A model generated the notes under the pieces. That model had not been told where the DNA came from. It was given only the letters and a program-made list of their open reading frames with translations, and made no database searches. From Gammaproteobacteria bacterium (GTDB taxonomy: Bacteria; Pseudomonadota; Gammaproteobacteria; UBA6429; Thiohalophilaceae), in contig JAUVGM010000104.1 in NCBI GenBank assembly GCA_030593785.1, forward strand, positions 1 to 7,613: a DNA stretch of 7,613 nt. Direction: 5' to 3'. Numbering within the stretch: the first letter of the stretch is position 1; every line of letters begins with the position of its first letter. Position numbers and translations under genes: made by a program. Shown here one piece after another: positions 1-6,345 of the stretch.

Positions 1-239
1 TCACGGTTTCTTTTACTTTTTAAAATAATTATTTGGCTTGCAAGTTGTGTCGTTTGTGTTTGTAAACTGACAATTTGCTTATCAATCACATCATATTGCT
101 GATTAAGAGGTGAAATCAGTAACTAAAAAAAAAAAATAATAATTGCCACGACCGAAAGTAACATGACAGAAAGTCGTTCACGCTCATTCAATGCATCAAA
201 CTTATCAAATAACGGCTGCAACTGTGTCTGTAGACTCAT
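1..239 (-). pseudogene. mshJ: mshJ-like (PilO/MshJ-type) gene, 5' part, interrupted by an in-frame amber codon
   Basis: This is the 5' end of a gene running off the left edge. The ATG at 239-237 overlaps the previous stop as TAATG, with a GAGG ribosome site at 250-253. It reads 38 residues: a short cytoplasmic segment (MSLQTQLQPLFDKFDALNER) and a hydrophobic run ending FFF. A TAG follows at 125-123 (codon 39). The same frame then continues for 40 codons to the edge without a stop, reading LLISPLNQQYDVIDKQ and a glutamine-rich, coiled-coil-like stretch. The architecture (short N-terminus, one membrane helix, periplasmic coiled coil) and the place after mshI and a PilN-like gene fit MshJ, the PilO-like inner-membrane partner of the MSHA pilus. 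Because the frame matches on both sides, a single nonsense change is the simplest reading. The gene may be recently inactivated, read through, or affected by a base error. A 12-T tract (125-136) directly precedes the stop. Confidence 0.72.
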
Positions 240-853
240 TAGGGTGCAGCCTCATCCGTTTTTTTATTTTGCAAACTGAAGTTTAACCACTGTTTTTTCT
301 TTTCTTGACGATTCATTACCAAACTTTGAAACTCGGTCCCTGCAAACGCTTTTTCTGCCGATAAACGTTGTAAATATTTTGGCAGTAATTCTGCTTTAGA
401 CGTTGTACCTTGCAACGAAATATTGGTACCCCCTCCAGCAATGCGAATTTGTGTTAGCCATAAACCATCCAGGCGTTGCCTGGCCAAGCCGCTAACATGC
501 TCAATAAAGCCTTTGGTATTACCAAATTCATCACGACTTAATATTCCAACTACCTTTTGTTTATTAGATAGCTCTTTCGTTTTATCCATAATTCGTTTTG
601 TCAGGGCAGCATCTTTTTTTCTTAAGGAAAGTTCAGCTTGTATTTTTTGTAACTCAGCCATGGCTATTTTTTGTCTTTGCTGCTTTTCGACCAGGCTGGC
701 TTGATGCTGTTGCAACTGAAAATATCTAAAACCAGCAGCGGCTGAAAAAACAATAAGAAGAATGATGCTAAGCTGCATCAACATTAGCGCCGAATAATTT
801 AGCTTTACCTTCTTTAATTCGTCTTGGTATAAATTTACTTGTTGTAAACTCAT
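239..853 (-). CDS. PilN-like MSHA pilus assembly protein (MshI2-type)
   Basis: A 204-residue bitopic inner-membrane protein of the PilN family. It begins with the typical cytoplasmic peptide QQVNLYQDELKK, which in PilN proteins docks into the PilM-like partner. One membrane helix spans about residues 22-42, followed by a charged, glutamine-rich coiled coil (about 44-105) and a small periplasmic domain to the end. With the PilM-like protein before it and the PilO-like protein after it, it would form the inner-membrane platform linking the cytoplasmic assembly motor to the outer-membrane secretin. The ATG overlaps the mshI stop as ATGA, and an AAGGTG ribosome site lies at 861-866, 7 nt upstream. 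Its own TAA overlaps the next ATG, so the three genes are probably translationally coupled. The family call rests on the N-terminal motif, topology and neighbours. The periplasmic part is weakly conserved in this family, so I give no firm symbol; mshI2 is the usual label at this position. Confidence 0.85.
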   Translation of the reverse strand: MSLQQVNLYQDELKKVKLNYSALMLMQLSIILLIVFSAAAGFRYFQLQQHQASLVEKQQRQKIAMAELQKIQAELSLRKKDAALTKRIMDKTKELSNKQKVVGILSRDEFGNTKGFIEHVSGLARQRLDGLWLTQIRIAGGGTNISLQGTTSKAELLPKYLQRLSAEKAFAGTEFQSLVMNRQEKKKQWLNFSLQNKKTDEAAP

Positions 854-1902
854 GCAGCTTCACCTTGCCCTTGCTGCTGGCTTAATGAAGCGTGTTCTTC
901 TGAAGTTGATTCTTTTAAGGCCGCACCAATTGCAAAAAAACAATTTGCCTGATCTGCTTCACTCATTGGCGTTTGCACATCAAGTACGGCATTTAAATCA
1001 AGCAAACGCACTTGTAAGCCGAGCGCACCAGCCAGATATTTAACTACACCGGGGATTTCATAAGGCAATGGGGCTATAACCAGACTGTTAATTGCAGGTT
1101 TAGCAAAATGACTTTCGTAATAATCGAGTGAACGTTGCACCTCTAAAACAATCGCATCGAGTGAACGTTGTTGGTCGGGAGATAGTCCTTGTTCTAACGA
1201 TAAACCATCTGCCTCGTTTGGATCCTCACCCAAAATCGATTTAGCGCTATTGTTGGTAGAAAGTGAGGAATAACCGACATCAATATTGCGCGCTAAATAA
1301 AGTGTTGAATCTTGTGTCAATGTCATCACGCCAGTGTTGGCATCAAGTTTTAGCAAAGCAACACCTTGCTGATCTTCCGGTAACAAAGCAGCAATATTAC
1401 GCATGACCAATTCAGCGATATCTATACTTTCTACTTCAAGATTTTGTTCTTCTAAAATCTGGATACGTTGTTTTAATAACTCTTTTTCTGCAGCCGTTAC
1501 ATATACTAAAGGGGTACGGCCACGTTCTTTTTGACCCGGGATTTCAAAGACATCAACAATGGCATTATTAACATCGAAGGAAAGGCTATCTTTTATGCGC
1601 CAGCGTACTGCCTGGCGAAGTTCATCATCGGCAACTTCTGGTTTTTCTAACATGACTAAAGTTGAATCTGCTGGCAACAAGGTTGTGACGACTGAAAAAT
1701 CTTCACACTTATTATTTTGCACAAACTGTTTTAGCGTGTTGCTGGTTTCTGCTTTATTCTCAATCGCTAAATAGTGGAAAGACTGGAGGGTAGATGGCTG
1801 GCCGGCATTACGGAATATGCATGCGTATGCAATACCTTCCTCAGAAAGTACCAATGCATTCGTTCCCTGACCGCGTTTTTTCTTTTTAAAGAAATTGAAC
1901 AC
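850..1902 (-). CDS. mshI: MSHA pilus biogenesis protein MshI (PilM-like, actin-fold)
   Basis: A 350-residue soluble protein related to PilM/MshI, the cytoplasmic actin-fold ATP-binding member of type IV pilus platforms. Visible family signatures are a basic N-terminus (FKKKKRG), the segment AVRWRIKDSLSFDVNNAIVD (98-117), DIAELVMRN (161-169), the helix VLEVQRSLDYYESHF (252-266) and CFFAIGAAL near the end (321-329). It has no signal peptide or membrane helix. The start is GTG at 1902-1900: an in-frame TGA lies six codons upstream, so no longer form exists, and a GGAGG site sits 4 nt before it. The C-terminal 20 residues are a low-complexity Ser/Gln/Glu tail. It is first in its unit, behind its own promoter, and ends ATGA into the PilN-like gene. 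In Vibrio a GGDEF/EAL-like gene (mshH) usually precedes mshI; here ubiA does. Confidence 0.9.
   Translation of the reverse strand: MFNFFKKKKRGQGTNALVLSEEGIAYACIFRNAGQPSTLQSFHYLAIENKAETSNTLKQFVQNNKCEDFSVVTTLLPADSTLVMLEKPEVADDELRQAVRWRIKDSLSFDVNNAIVDVFEIPGQKERGRTPLVYVTAAEKELLKQRIQILEEQNLEVESIDIAELVMRNIAALLPEDQQGVALLKLDANTGVMTLTQDSTLYLARNIDVGYSSLSTNNSAKSILGEDPNEADGLSLEQGLSPDQQRSLDAIVLEVQRSLDYYESHFAKPAINSLVIAPLPYEIPGVVKYLAGALGLQVRLLDLNAVLDVQTPMSEADQANCFFAIGAALKESTSEEHASLSQQQGQGEAA
1123..1170 (-). repeat. Exact 15-nt direct repeat inside mshI, period 33
   Basis: The 15-mer ATCGAGTGAACGTTG (plus strand) occurs at 1123-1137 and again at 1156-1170, a period of 33 nt or 11 codons. It encodes QRSLD twice (residues 245-249 and 256-260) in the helix before the YYESHF motif. 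The second copy belongs to the conserved family motif; the first may be a local duplication or chance reuse of codons. Confidence 0.75.
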
Positions 1903-1906
1903 CCAG

Positions 1907-1911
1907 CCTCC
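1907..1911 (-). promoter_or_regulatory. Ribosome-binding site that fixes the mshI GTG start
   Basis: GGAGG on the minus strand, four bases upstream of the GTG at 1902-1900. With the in-frame TGA just upstream, it decides in favour of this GTG over any internal ATG. Confidence 0.8.
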
Positions 1912-1989
1912 GGTTCAATAGTTACATCAAGACACAAATATTTAACATACAACTCTAGCTTTCATTCGTAAGCCTATGTTTTCTTAGAG

Positions 1990-2018
1990 ATTATAGAACA
2001 ATTTTTTCTGTTTGCCTA
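1990..2018 (-). promoter_or_regulatory. Sigma70-type promoter for the msh operon
   Basis: On the minus strand, the -10 hexamer is a perfect TATAAT (plus 1990-1995), separated by exactly 17 bp from a 4/6 -35 TAGGCA (plus 2013-2018). Transcription would begin near 1983, giving a leader of about 80 nt before the mshI GTG. It lies in the 153-bp gap between ubiA and mshI, where a new functional block starts. I see no strong terminator after ubiA; the only candidate is a 5-bp GTAAG/CTTAC stem near the ubiA stop, so some read-through is possible. Confidence 0.65.
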
Positions 2019-2055
2019 CACTCAATAACACACATAAAGTAAGCGAATAAACTAC

Positions 2056-2946
2056 TTACCAATAACTGGCCACAATTCCAATAAAGACGGCGGCTCCCAG
2101 CCAATTATTGTTTAAAAAAGCACTGATACATAAGGCTGGCTGGCGATATCGAATTAAATATTGGTGGTAAACCATCAAGCCTGCTGCAATGGCTATGGCA
2201 ACCATGTAGGTCTCACCTAGCTGAGCCTGTTCACCTATCAAATAAAGAGCGAAAAGCATCATTACTTGCAGGATGCCTATAATGACGCGATCTGCATCAC
2301 CAAAAAGAATGGCCGTTGATTTTACGCCAATTTTTAGATCATCCATACGATCTGCCATCGCGTACATGGTGTCGTAAATAACCGCCCAAAGTACAGTGAC
2401 AACATAGATAAGCCAGGCAATTTTCGGCACGCTATTAGTTTGTGCTGCAAAGGCCATGGGCACCGCCCAGCCAAATGCCATACCTAAAACGATCTGTGGC
2501 ATATGTGTGTAACGCTTCATAAACGGATAAATTCCCGCCAGCACCACACCACCTAATGACAACAGAATGGTGAAGGTATTCATAGTCAGCACAAGCAAGA
2601 AAGCACTAAAACACAAAGCCATAAATAACAACATCGCTTCATCAGCAGAGACTCTTCCTGCAGCAATGGGGCGATCCTTCGTTCTGTTTACCCGAGGATC
2701 TATTTCCCGATCAGCATAATCATTGATCACACAGCCAGCAGAGCGCATTAAAATGACACCCAGAACAAACACCGTTAATACACCAAGATGAGGCACACCC
2801 TCTGCGGCAATCCACAACGCCCACAATGTTGGCCACAGTAATAGAAAAATTCCAATGGGTTTATTTAAGCGAGCTAAAACAGCATATTGATATGCTCGTT
2901 GTCGAACATGTGGCCAGTTAATACCCGGTTTTAAATGGTTTTTCAT
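2056..2946 (-). CDS. ubiA: 4-hydroxybenzoate polyprenyltransferase UbiA
   Basis: A 296-residue integral membrane prenyltransferase that attaches the polyprenyl tail to 4-hydroxybenzoate, the second step of ubiquinone synthesis. Both aspartate-rich motifs that bind Mg2+ and prenyl diphosphate are intact: NDYADREID (75-83) and DTMYAMADRMDD (192-203). The polypeptide is hydrophobic throughout, with about eight or nine predicted helices, and includes conserved NKPIG...LLLWPTLWALW (28-45) and YPFMKRYTHMPQ (140-151). Length is close to the E. coli enzyme (290). The ATG at 2946-2944 keeps the expected N-terminus, but the bases upstream are A-rich with no clear Shine-Dalgarno, which is unusual for this window. 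The substrate is supplied by UbiC, encoded just upstream; the two genes are separated by 131 bp holding an inverted-repeat element. Confidence 0.97.
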   Translation of the reverse strand: MKNHLKPGINWPHVRQRAYQYAVLARLNKPIGIFLLLWPTLWALWIAAEGVPHLGVLTVFVLGVILMRSAGCVINDYADREIDPRVNRTKDRPIAAGRVSADEAMLLFMALCFSAFLLVLTMNTFTILLSLGGVVLAGIYPFMKRYTHMPQIVLGMAFGWAVPMAFAAQTNSVPKIAWLIYVVTVLWAVIYDTMYAMADRMDDLKIGVKSTAILFGDADRVIIGILQVMMLFALYLIGEQAQLGETYMVAIAIAAGLMVYHQYLIRYRQPALCISAFLNNNWLGAAVFIGIVASYW

Positions 2947-2972
2947 ATTTATATTTTTTTCACTTTAACTAA

Positions 2973-3070
2973 AGGTACCGGAGTCACTCTATTTTGTGGT
3001 TCGATACTATTTTTAATGTAAAGAGCTATTTCAATGATTAATTTTTAATCTTGATGTGACTCCGGTACCT
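2973..3070. repeat. MITE-like element with perfect 15-bp inverted ends, between ubiC and ubiA
   Basis: AGGTACCGGAGTCAC at 2973-2987 is perfectly inverted as GTGACTCCGGTACCT at 3056-3070. The 68-bp AT-rich interior includes a small hairpin GATTAA-TTT-TTAATC (3036-3050). CTAAA stands at both borders (2969-2973 and 3071-3075), a possible target duplication, although it overlaps the left arm by one base and abuts the right arm only after its last T. The element has no room for a gene. The loop is too long and T-tails are absent, so it is not a simple terminator. It ends 26 nt before the ubiA start and 7 nt after the ubiC stop. A non-autonomous transposon relic or dispersed intergenic repeat is the best reading; no second copy is visible in this window. 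Confidence 0.7.
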
Positions 3071-3077
3071 CTAAATA

Positions 3078-3656
3078 TTATTTATTCAAAATAGAAGGCA
3101 AAAACACTTCATTTACGAGCAATGGCTTTTTATGTAAGTAAAAAATAGAACGTCGTCCCCAAACAGAATCAGGAGGATGGGTTAAACATTCTGTTGCACA
3201 ATTAAACATACGCTGACCTTTTCTAATTTCCGCAACTTCCAATTCATCACGCTGAATTTTTGGATCAGAGAATAAAATTTCGCCTAAAGGTCGATTACCT
3301 AACTTGCCAAGAAAGCGTCGAGGCCCGGTTAATGTTTTACGTGGTAAAACACTGCGTGCAAACACCCACGGTTCGTCACCACAATAAAGTAAAACTTCTC
3401 GAATTAAAGCAAGATGCTCAGGATGTGCACCTAAGCGAAGCGCTTCATTTAACATTGGCCGTTGCCACTGTTGTGATAATACTTCGACACGAAATTCTTT
3501 TGTACAGTGCTGTAAAATTCGACGTGTTAATGAACCTTGCTCAAACAACCACGGCGCATACTCAAGCGGTACCGAATGGCTCATTAACATATCGTGGCCA
3601 CGCCATACTGGCTCTAAAACATGATTGCCAAAATTGTTATGTATTATCGATTTCAA
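3078..3656 (-). CDS. ubiC: Chorismate pyruvate-lyase UbiC
   Basis: A 192-residue soluble enzyme converting chorismate to 4-hydroxybenzoate and pyruvate, the entry step of ubiquinone synthesis. Family features are EPVW (15-18), WLFEQGSLTRR (36-46), LIREVLLYCGDEPWVFARSV (84-103) with the predicted catalytic arginine R86, LGKLGNRPLGE (116-126), VWGRRS (165-170) and LLVNEVFLP (179-187) with E183 matching the glutamate of the E. coli active site. It is longer than E. coli UbiC (165), mostly through an extra cysteine-containing loop at about 142-164. The start is probably TTG at 3656-3654: an in-frame TAA lies upstream, and the first internal ATG (residue 23) would remove the conserved EPVW. The ribosome site is weak (GAGA). 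It lies 41 bp after recG, so it is probably cotranscribed with it and with ubiA. Confidence 0.93.
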   Translation of the reverse strand: MKSIIHNNFGNHVLEPVWRGHDMLMSHSVPLEYAPWLFEQGSLTRRILQHCTKEFRVEVLSQQWQRPMLNEALRLGAHPEHLALIREVLLYCGDEPWVFARSVLPRKTLTGPRRFLGKLGNRPLGEILFSDPKIQRDELEVAEIRKGQRMFNCATECLTHPPDSVWGRRSIFYLHKKPLLVNEVFLPSILNK

Positions 3657-3697
3657 GGCTATCTCAATTAAACTGCAACTTGTTTAATTACAATATA

Positions 3698-5788
3698 TTA
3701 AACAGCAGCATATTTTGTTGCCCGCCCTATCCAGCGGTTTAATAATGGTTCTATAAAATCTGGATAATGTTGAAATAATTGATCCGCCATTTCAGCAACC
3801 TGCGGTATTAATTCCTGATCTCGCTGTAAATCAGCGATGCGCATTTGCATCATTCCAGTTTGTTTTGTACCAAGCACTTCACCTGGCCCACGTAACTCCA
3901 GATCTTTTCTGGCAATTTCAAAGCCATCATTGGTTTCACGCATAACCGCTAAGCGTTCCCGCGCAGTATCCGATAAAGTGCCATGATACATGAGTACGCA
4001 GGCACTTTCTTGAGAACCACGACCTACCCGACCTCGCAATTGATGCAATTGCGCCAAGCCTAATCGCTCTGCATTTTCGATAATCATTAAACTTGCATTG
4101 GGTACATCAACCCCGACTTCAATAACAGTCGTGGCAACCAACAAATCTACTTCACCGGCTTTAAATTCGGACATCACTTTTTCTTTTTGCTCTGCCTTCA
4201 TACGTCCATGAACCAGCGCAACACGCACATTCGTTAAAGCTTCAGCAAGCTTGTTGGCGGTATCTTCTGCAGCTTGTGCCTGTAAAGTTTCTGATTCTTC
4301 AATTAATGTGCACACCCAATAAATTTGCCGACCTTCCGAACAGGCTTGCTCTACTCTTTGTACAATCGCATCACGCTTCGATTCAGGTATGACAACTGTC
4401 TCAACAGGGATACGACCTGGAGGTAATTCATCAATGACTGAACAATCTAAATCAGCATAGGCTGTCATTGCCAAAGTTCGAGGTATAGGTGTTGCGGTCA
4501 TTATGAGCTGATGAGGATGACCATCCTGTTTATTACCTTTTTCTCTTAACGCTAAACGTTGGTGCACACCAAAACGATGCTGCTCATCAACAACAATTAA
4601 ACCTAATTTAAAAAACTCAACACCTTCCTGAAACAATGCATGTGTACCAACCACTACCTGTCCTTTCGAGCTGCCAATTTTTTCAATTGCATCTCGTTTT
4701 GCGGCTACTTTTAATTTTCCTGATAACCAAACAACATTGATCCCCAAAGGTTCCAGCCAACTTTTAAAGTTTTGAAAATGTTGCTCTGCCAACAATTCAG
4801 TGGGCGCCATAATCGCTGCCTGGTATCCAGACTCAATCGCTTTTAACATAGCCAGAGCAGCAACAACTGTTTTACCTGAACCTACATCACCCTGAACTAA
4901 ACGCTGCATTGGATAATTATTTTCTAAATCAAAATTAATGTCTTGCACAACTTTTTCCTGCGCACCGGTCAATTTAAACGGTAAAGCAGAGAGAAACTGA
5001 TTTATTAAATTTGTTTTTTTAACCAGGGCGGGTGCGTTTTCTTTTTGCATCGCAACGCGTAATTGTCGCAAACTAAGATGATGCGCTAATAGTTCTTCAA
5101 CAATTAAACTTTGTTGTGCGGGATGTTTTCCATCTGAGATATCTTCTAATTGCGTATCCACCGGTGGATTGTGAATATACAACAACGCTTCTTTAACCGT
5201 TGGCCAGTGATGTTTTTTTAATAACTCAGCGGGAATTAAACTTGGAAGAGATAATTCATTGTTTTTAAGTTTTGCGATGACCTGTGACATCACATTTCGC
5301 AAGGTTAATTGATGCACGCCTTCCGTGGTGGGATAAATCGGGGACAGATTTTCATCTAATACAATCTCTTCATTTTCATTTATGAATTGGTATTCCGGAT
5401 GAGCCATTTCAAAACCCACTTTCCCTCGCCGAACCTCGCCATAACATAAAAGTTTAGCACCACGTTTTAATTGATTTTTTTGCGCATTACTAAAATGAAA
5501 AAAACGTAAAGTTATAAACCCTGTGCCATCAGACAAGCGGCACAACAACATACGTTGTCTACCGTATTTAATTTCACTTAATTGAACTTCACCGGTAATT
5601 TGGCATTCCATACCTGCTCGTAAAGAACCGATAGGATAAATATGAGAACGATCCTGATAGCGTAAGGGCAAATGAAAAAGTAAATCTTCCTGATTATGAA
5701 TATCAAGACGTAATAATTTTTCAGCCACTTTAGGGCCGACACCTTTTAATTTTAAAAGTGAGTTTATAGTATTGATGGAAAACTTCAT
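3698..5788 (-). CDS. recG: ATP-dependent DNA helicase RecG
   Basis: A 696-residue superfamily 2 helicase that remodels stalled replication forks, R-loops and Holliday junctions. The order is: N-terminal helical region with LKGVGPK (14-20); OB-fold wedge domain (about 60-150) including LRFFHFS (94-100) and ending near YPTTEGV (152-158); Walker A GDVGSGKT (300-307); APTELLAEQH (328-337); DEQH box (401-404); TATPIPRT (431-438); VATTVIEVGVDVPNASLMI (551-569); QLRGRVGRG motif VI (583-591); and the C-terminal TRG region with RKDLELRGPGE (627-637). Length matches E. coli RecG (693) and no motif is missing. The ATG at 5788 gives the expected N-terminus, yet no Shine-Dalgarno is visible because a REP hairpin begins 8 nt upstream. 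The order spoT-ridA-recG replaces the E. coli order spoT-trmH-recG. Confidence 0.98.
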   Translation of the reverse strand: MKFSINTINSLLKLKGVGPKVAEKLLRLDIHNQEDLLFHLPLRYQDRSHIYPIGSLRAGMECQITGEVQLSEIKYGRQRMLLCRLSDGTGFITLRFFHFSNAQKNQLKRGAKLLCYGEVRRGKVGFEMAHPEYQFINENEEIVLDENLSPIYPTTEGVHQLTLRNVMSQVIAKLKNNELSLPSLIPAELLKKHHWPTVKEALLYIHNPPVDTQLEDISDGKHPAQQSLIVEELLAHHLSLRQLRVAMQKENAPALVKKTNLINQFLSALPFKLTGAQEKVVQDINFDLENNYPMQRLVQGDVGSGKTVVAALAMLKAIESGYQAAIMAPTELLAEQHFQNFKSWLEPLGINVVWLSGKLKVAAKRDAIEKIGSSKGQVVVGTHALFQEGVEFFKLGLIVVDEQHRFGVHQRLALREKGNKQDGHPHQLIMTATPIPRTLAMTAYADLDCSVIDELPPGRIPVETVVIPESKRDAIVQRVEQACSEGRQIYWVCTLIEESETLQAQAAEDTANKLAEALTNVRVALVHGRMKAEQKEKVMSEFKAGEVDLLVATTVIEVGVDVPNASLMIIENAERLGLAQLHQLRGRVGRGSQESACVLMYHGTLSDTARERLAVMRETNDGFEIARKDLELRGPGEVLGTKQTGMMQMRIADLQRDQELIPQVAEMADQLFQHYPDFIEPLLNRWIGRATKYAAV

Positions 5789-5796
5789 TTTTTACT

Positions 5797-5818
5797 GTAG
5801 GTCAGACTTTAGTCTGAC
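5797..5818 (+). repeat. REP unit 1 (GTAG foot plus 8-bp hairpin)
   Basis: GTAG at 5797-5800, then GTCAGACT-TT-AGTCTGAC (5801-5818), a perfect 8-bp stem. The recG start codon is only 8 nt from the GTAG foot, so this hairpin would form in the recG mRNA where the ribosome should bind. Confidence 0.8.
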
Positions 5819-5875
5819 GCGGTTTTGAAATATCAACCTTTAACGATAAGTTATGTGGCTTCGTTATAGCACATC

Positions 5876-5897
5876 GTCAGCCTGAAGGCTGACCTAC
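5876..5897 (-). repeat. REP unit 2 (inverted), 8-bp hairpin
   Basis: Read on the minus strand, GTAG (5894-5897) is followed by GTCAGCCT-TC-AGGCTGAC, a perfect 8-bp stem at 5876-5893. Compared with unit 1 the stem differs at two paired positions (A:T to C:G and T:A to C:G), a compensatory pattern that keeps the hairpin. It lies 28 nt after the ridA stop and may act as a 3' stabilising structure for ridA mRNA. Confidence 0.8.
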
Positions 5898-5925
5898 ATT
5901 TTAACCCCTAGTTGCCCATGGTTTT

Positions 5926-6309
5926 TTATTCTAATTCCAACACTGCATCCATTTCGACCTGCGCATCTTTTGGTAACGATGCAACACCAATCGCCGCACG
6001 AGCTGGATATGGTTCTGTGAAATATTCTGCCATCACTTCATTCACTGTAGGGAAATGACTTAAATCTGTTAGAAAAATATTTAACTTAGCAATATCTTTT
6101 AAATCGCCACCCGCTGCCTGTGCAACAGCTTTTAAATTATCAAAGACACGACGAATATTTATTGAAATATCACCTTCTACCATTTCCATTGTTTCTGGAA
6201 CCAAAGGTATTTGACCTGACATATAAACAGTCGTACCAACTTTAATTGCTTGTGAATAAGTGCCAATTGCTTGAGGTGCTTTATCTGTTTTTATTATTTC
6301 CCGCGCCAT
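5926..6309 (-). CDS. ridA: RidA family enamine/imine deaminase
   Basis: A 127-residue protein of the RidA (YjgF/YER057c/UK114) family, which hydrolyses reactive enamine/imine intermediates such as 2-aminoacrylate released by PLP enzymes. It is a cytosolic homotrimer in the family. Visible signatures are GTYSQAI (16-22), VYMSGQIPL (28-36), NIRRVFDNLKA (51-61), YPARAAIGVASLPKDAQVEM (101-120) with the substrate-carboxylate-binding arginine R104, and the catalytic-pocket glutamate E119. Length equals the usual 126-130. The ATG at 6309 has a strong AGGAG site 6 nt upstream. It is flanked on both sides by palindromic elements. RidA next to spoT and recG is a common gammaproteobacterial arrangement; no direct mechanistic link to ppGpp can be read from the sequence. 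Confidence 0.97.
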   Translation of the reverse strand: MAREIIKTDKAPQAIGTYSQAIKVGTTVYMSGQIPLVPETMEMVEGDISINIRRVFDNLKAVAQAAGGDLKDIAKLNIFLTDLSHFPTVNEVMAEYFTEPYPARAAIGVASLPKDAQVEMDAVLELE

Positions 6310-6315
6310 CCTATT

Positions 6316-6320
6316 CTCCT
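6316..6320 (-). promoter_or_regulatory. Strong ribosome-binding site of ridA
   Basis: AGGAG on the minus strand, 6 nt before the ATG. It is the best-placed consensus site among the housekeeping genes here and contrasts with recG and ubiA, which have none visible. Confidence 0.8.
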
Positions 6321-6345
6321 GAATTTTTTTAATTATTTAAATCTG

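Larger units (their letters stand above)
5796..5898. repeat. BIME-like element: two REP hairpins in opposite orientation, between ridA and recG
   Basis: Two 22-nt palindromic units face each other across 57 bp. The arms TGTAGGTCAG and CTGACCTACA invert perfectly at the outer ends, and the whole arms match imperfectly over 24 nt (5796-5819 against 5875-5898). Each unit has the GTAG foot followed by an 8-bp stem and 2-nt loop, the layout typical of REP sequences mobilised by RAYT transposases. A third, weaker stem TAACGA/TCGTTA lies between them (5841-5846 and 5861-5866). The element fills most of the 137-bp gap. Confidence 0.8.

Noticed and set aside
125..136. Phase-variable on/off switch of mshJ through the T tract
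   Set aside because: All three frames close within ten codons after the tract, so single-base length changes cannot switch the gene on in this sequence.
423..704. Plus-strand open frame antisense to the PilN-like gene
   Set aside because: Its product has no recognisable motif, it lies wholly inside a well-supported gene, and no ribosome site precedes it.
852..1971. Short plus-strand frames at 852-1043, 1559-1774 and 1774-1971, and a minus-strand frame at 1767-1952
   Set aside because: All overlap mshI in other frames and lack family features; the minus-strand one conflicts with the GTG start and its ribosome site.
3260..3742. 160-codon plus-strand open frame across ubiC and the end of recG
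   Set aside because: It is the antisense shadow of ubiC, whose motifs are intact; the protein resembles no family and has no promoter.
5899..5925. AACC...GGTT stem with a T-run after ridA as a terminator
   Set aside because: The stem is only four pairs, and the T-run is on the plus strand where no gene ends.
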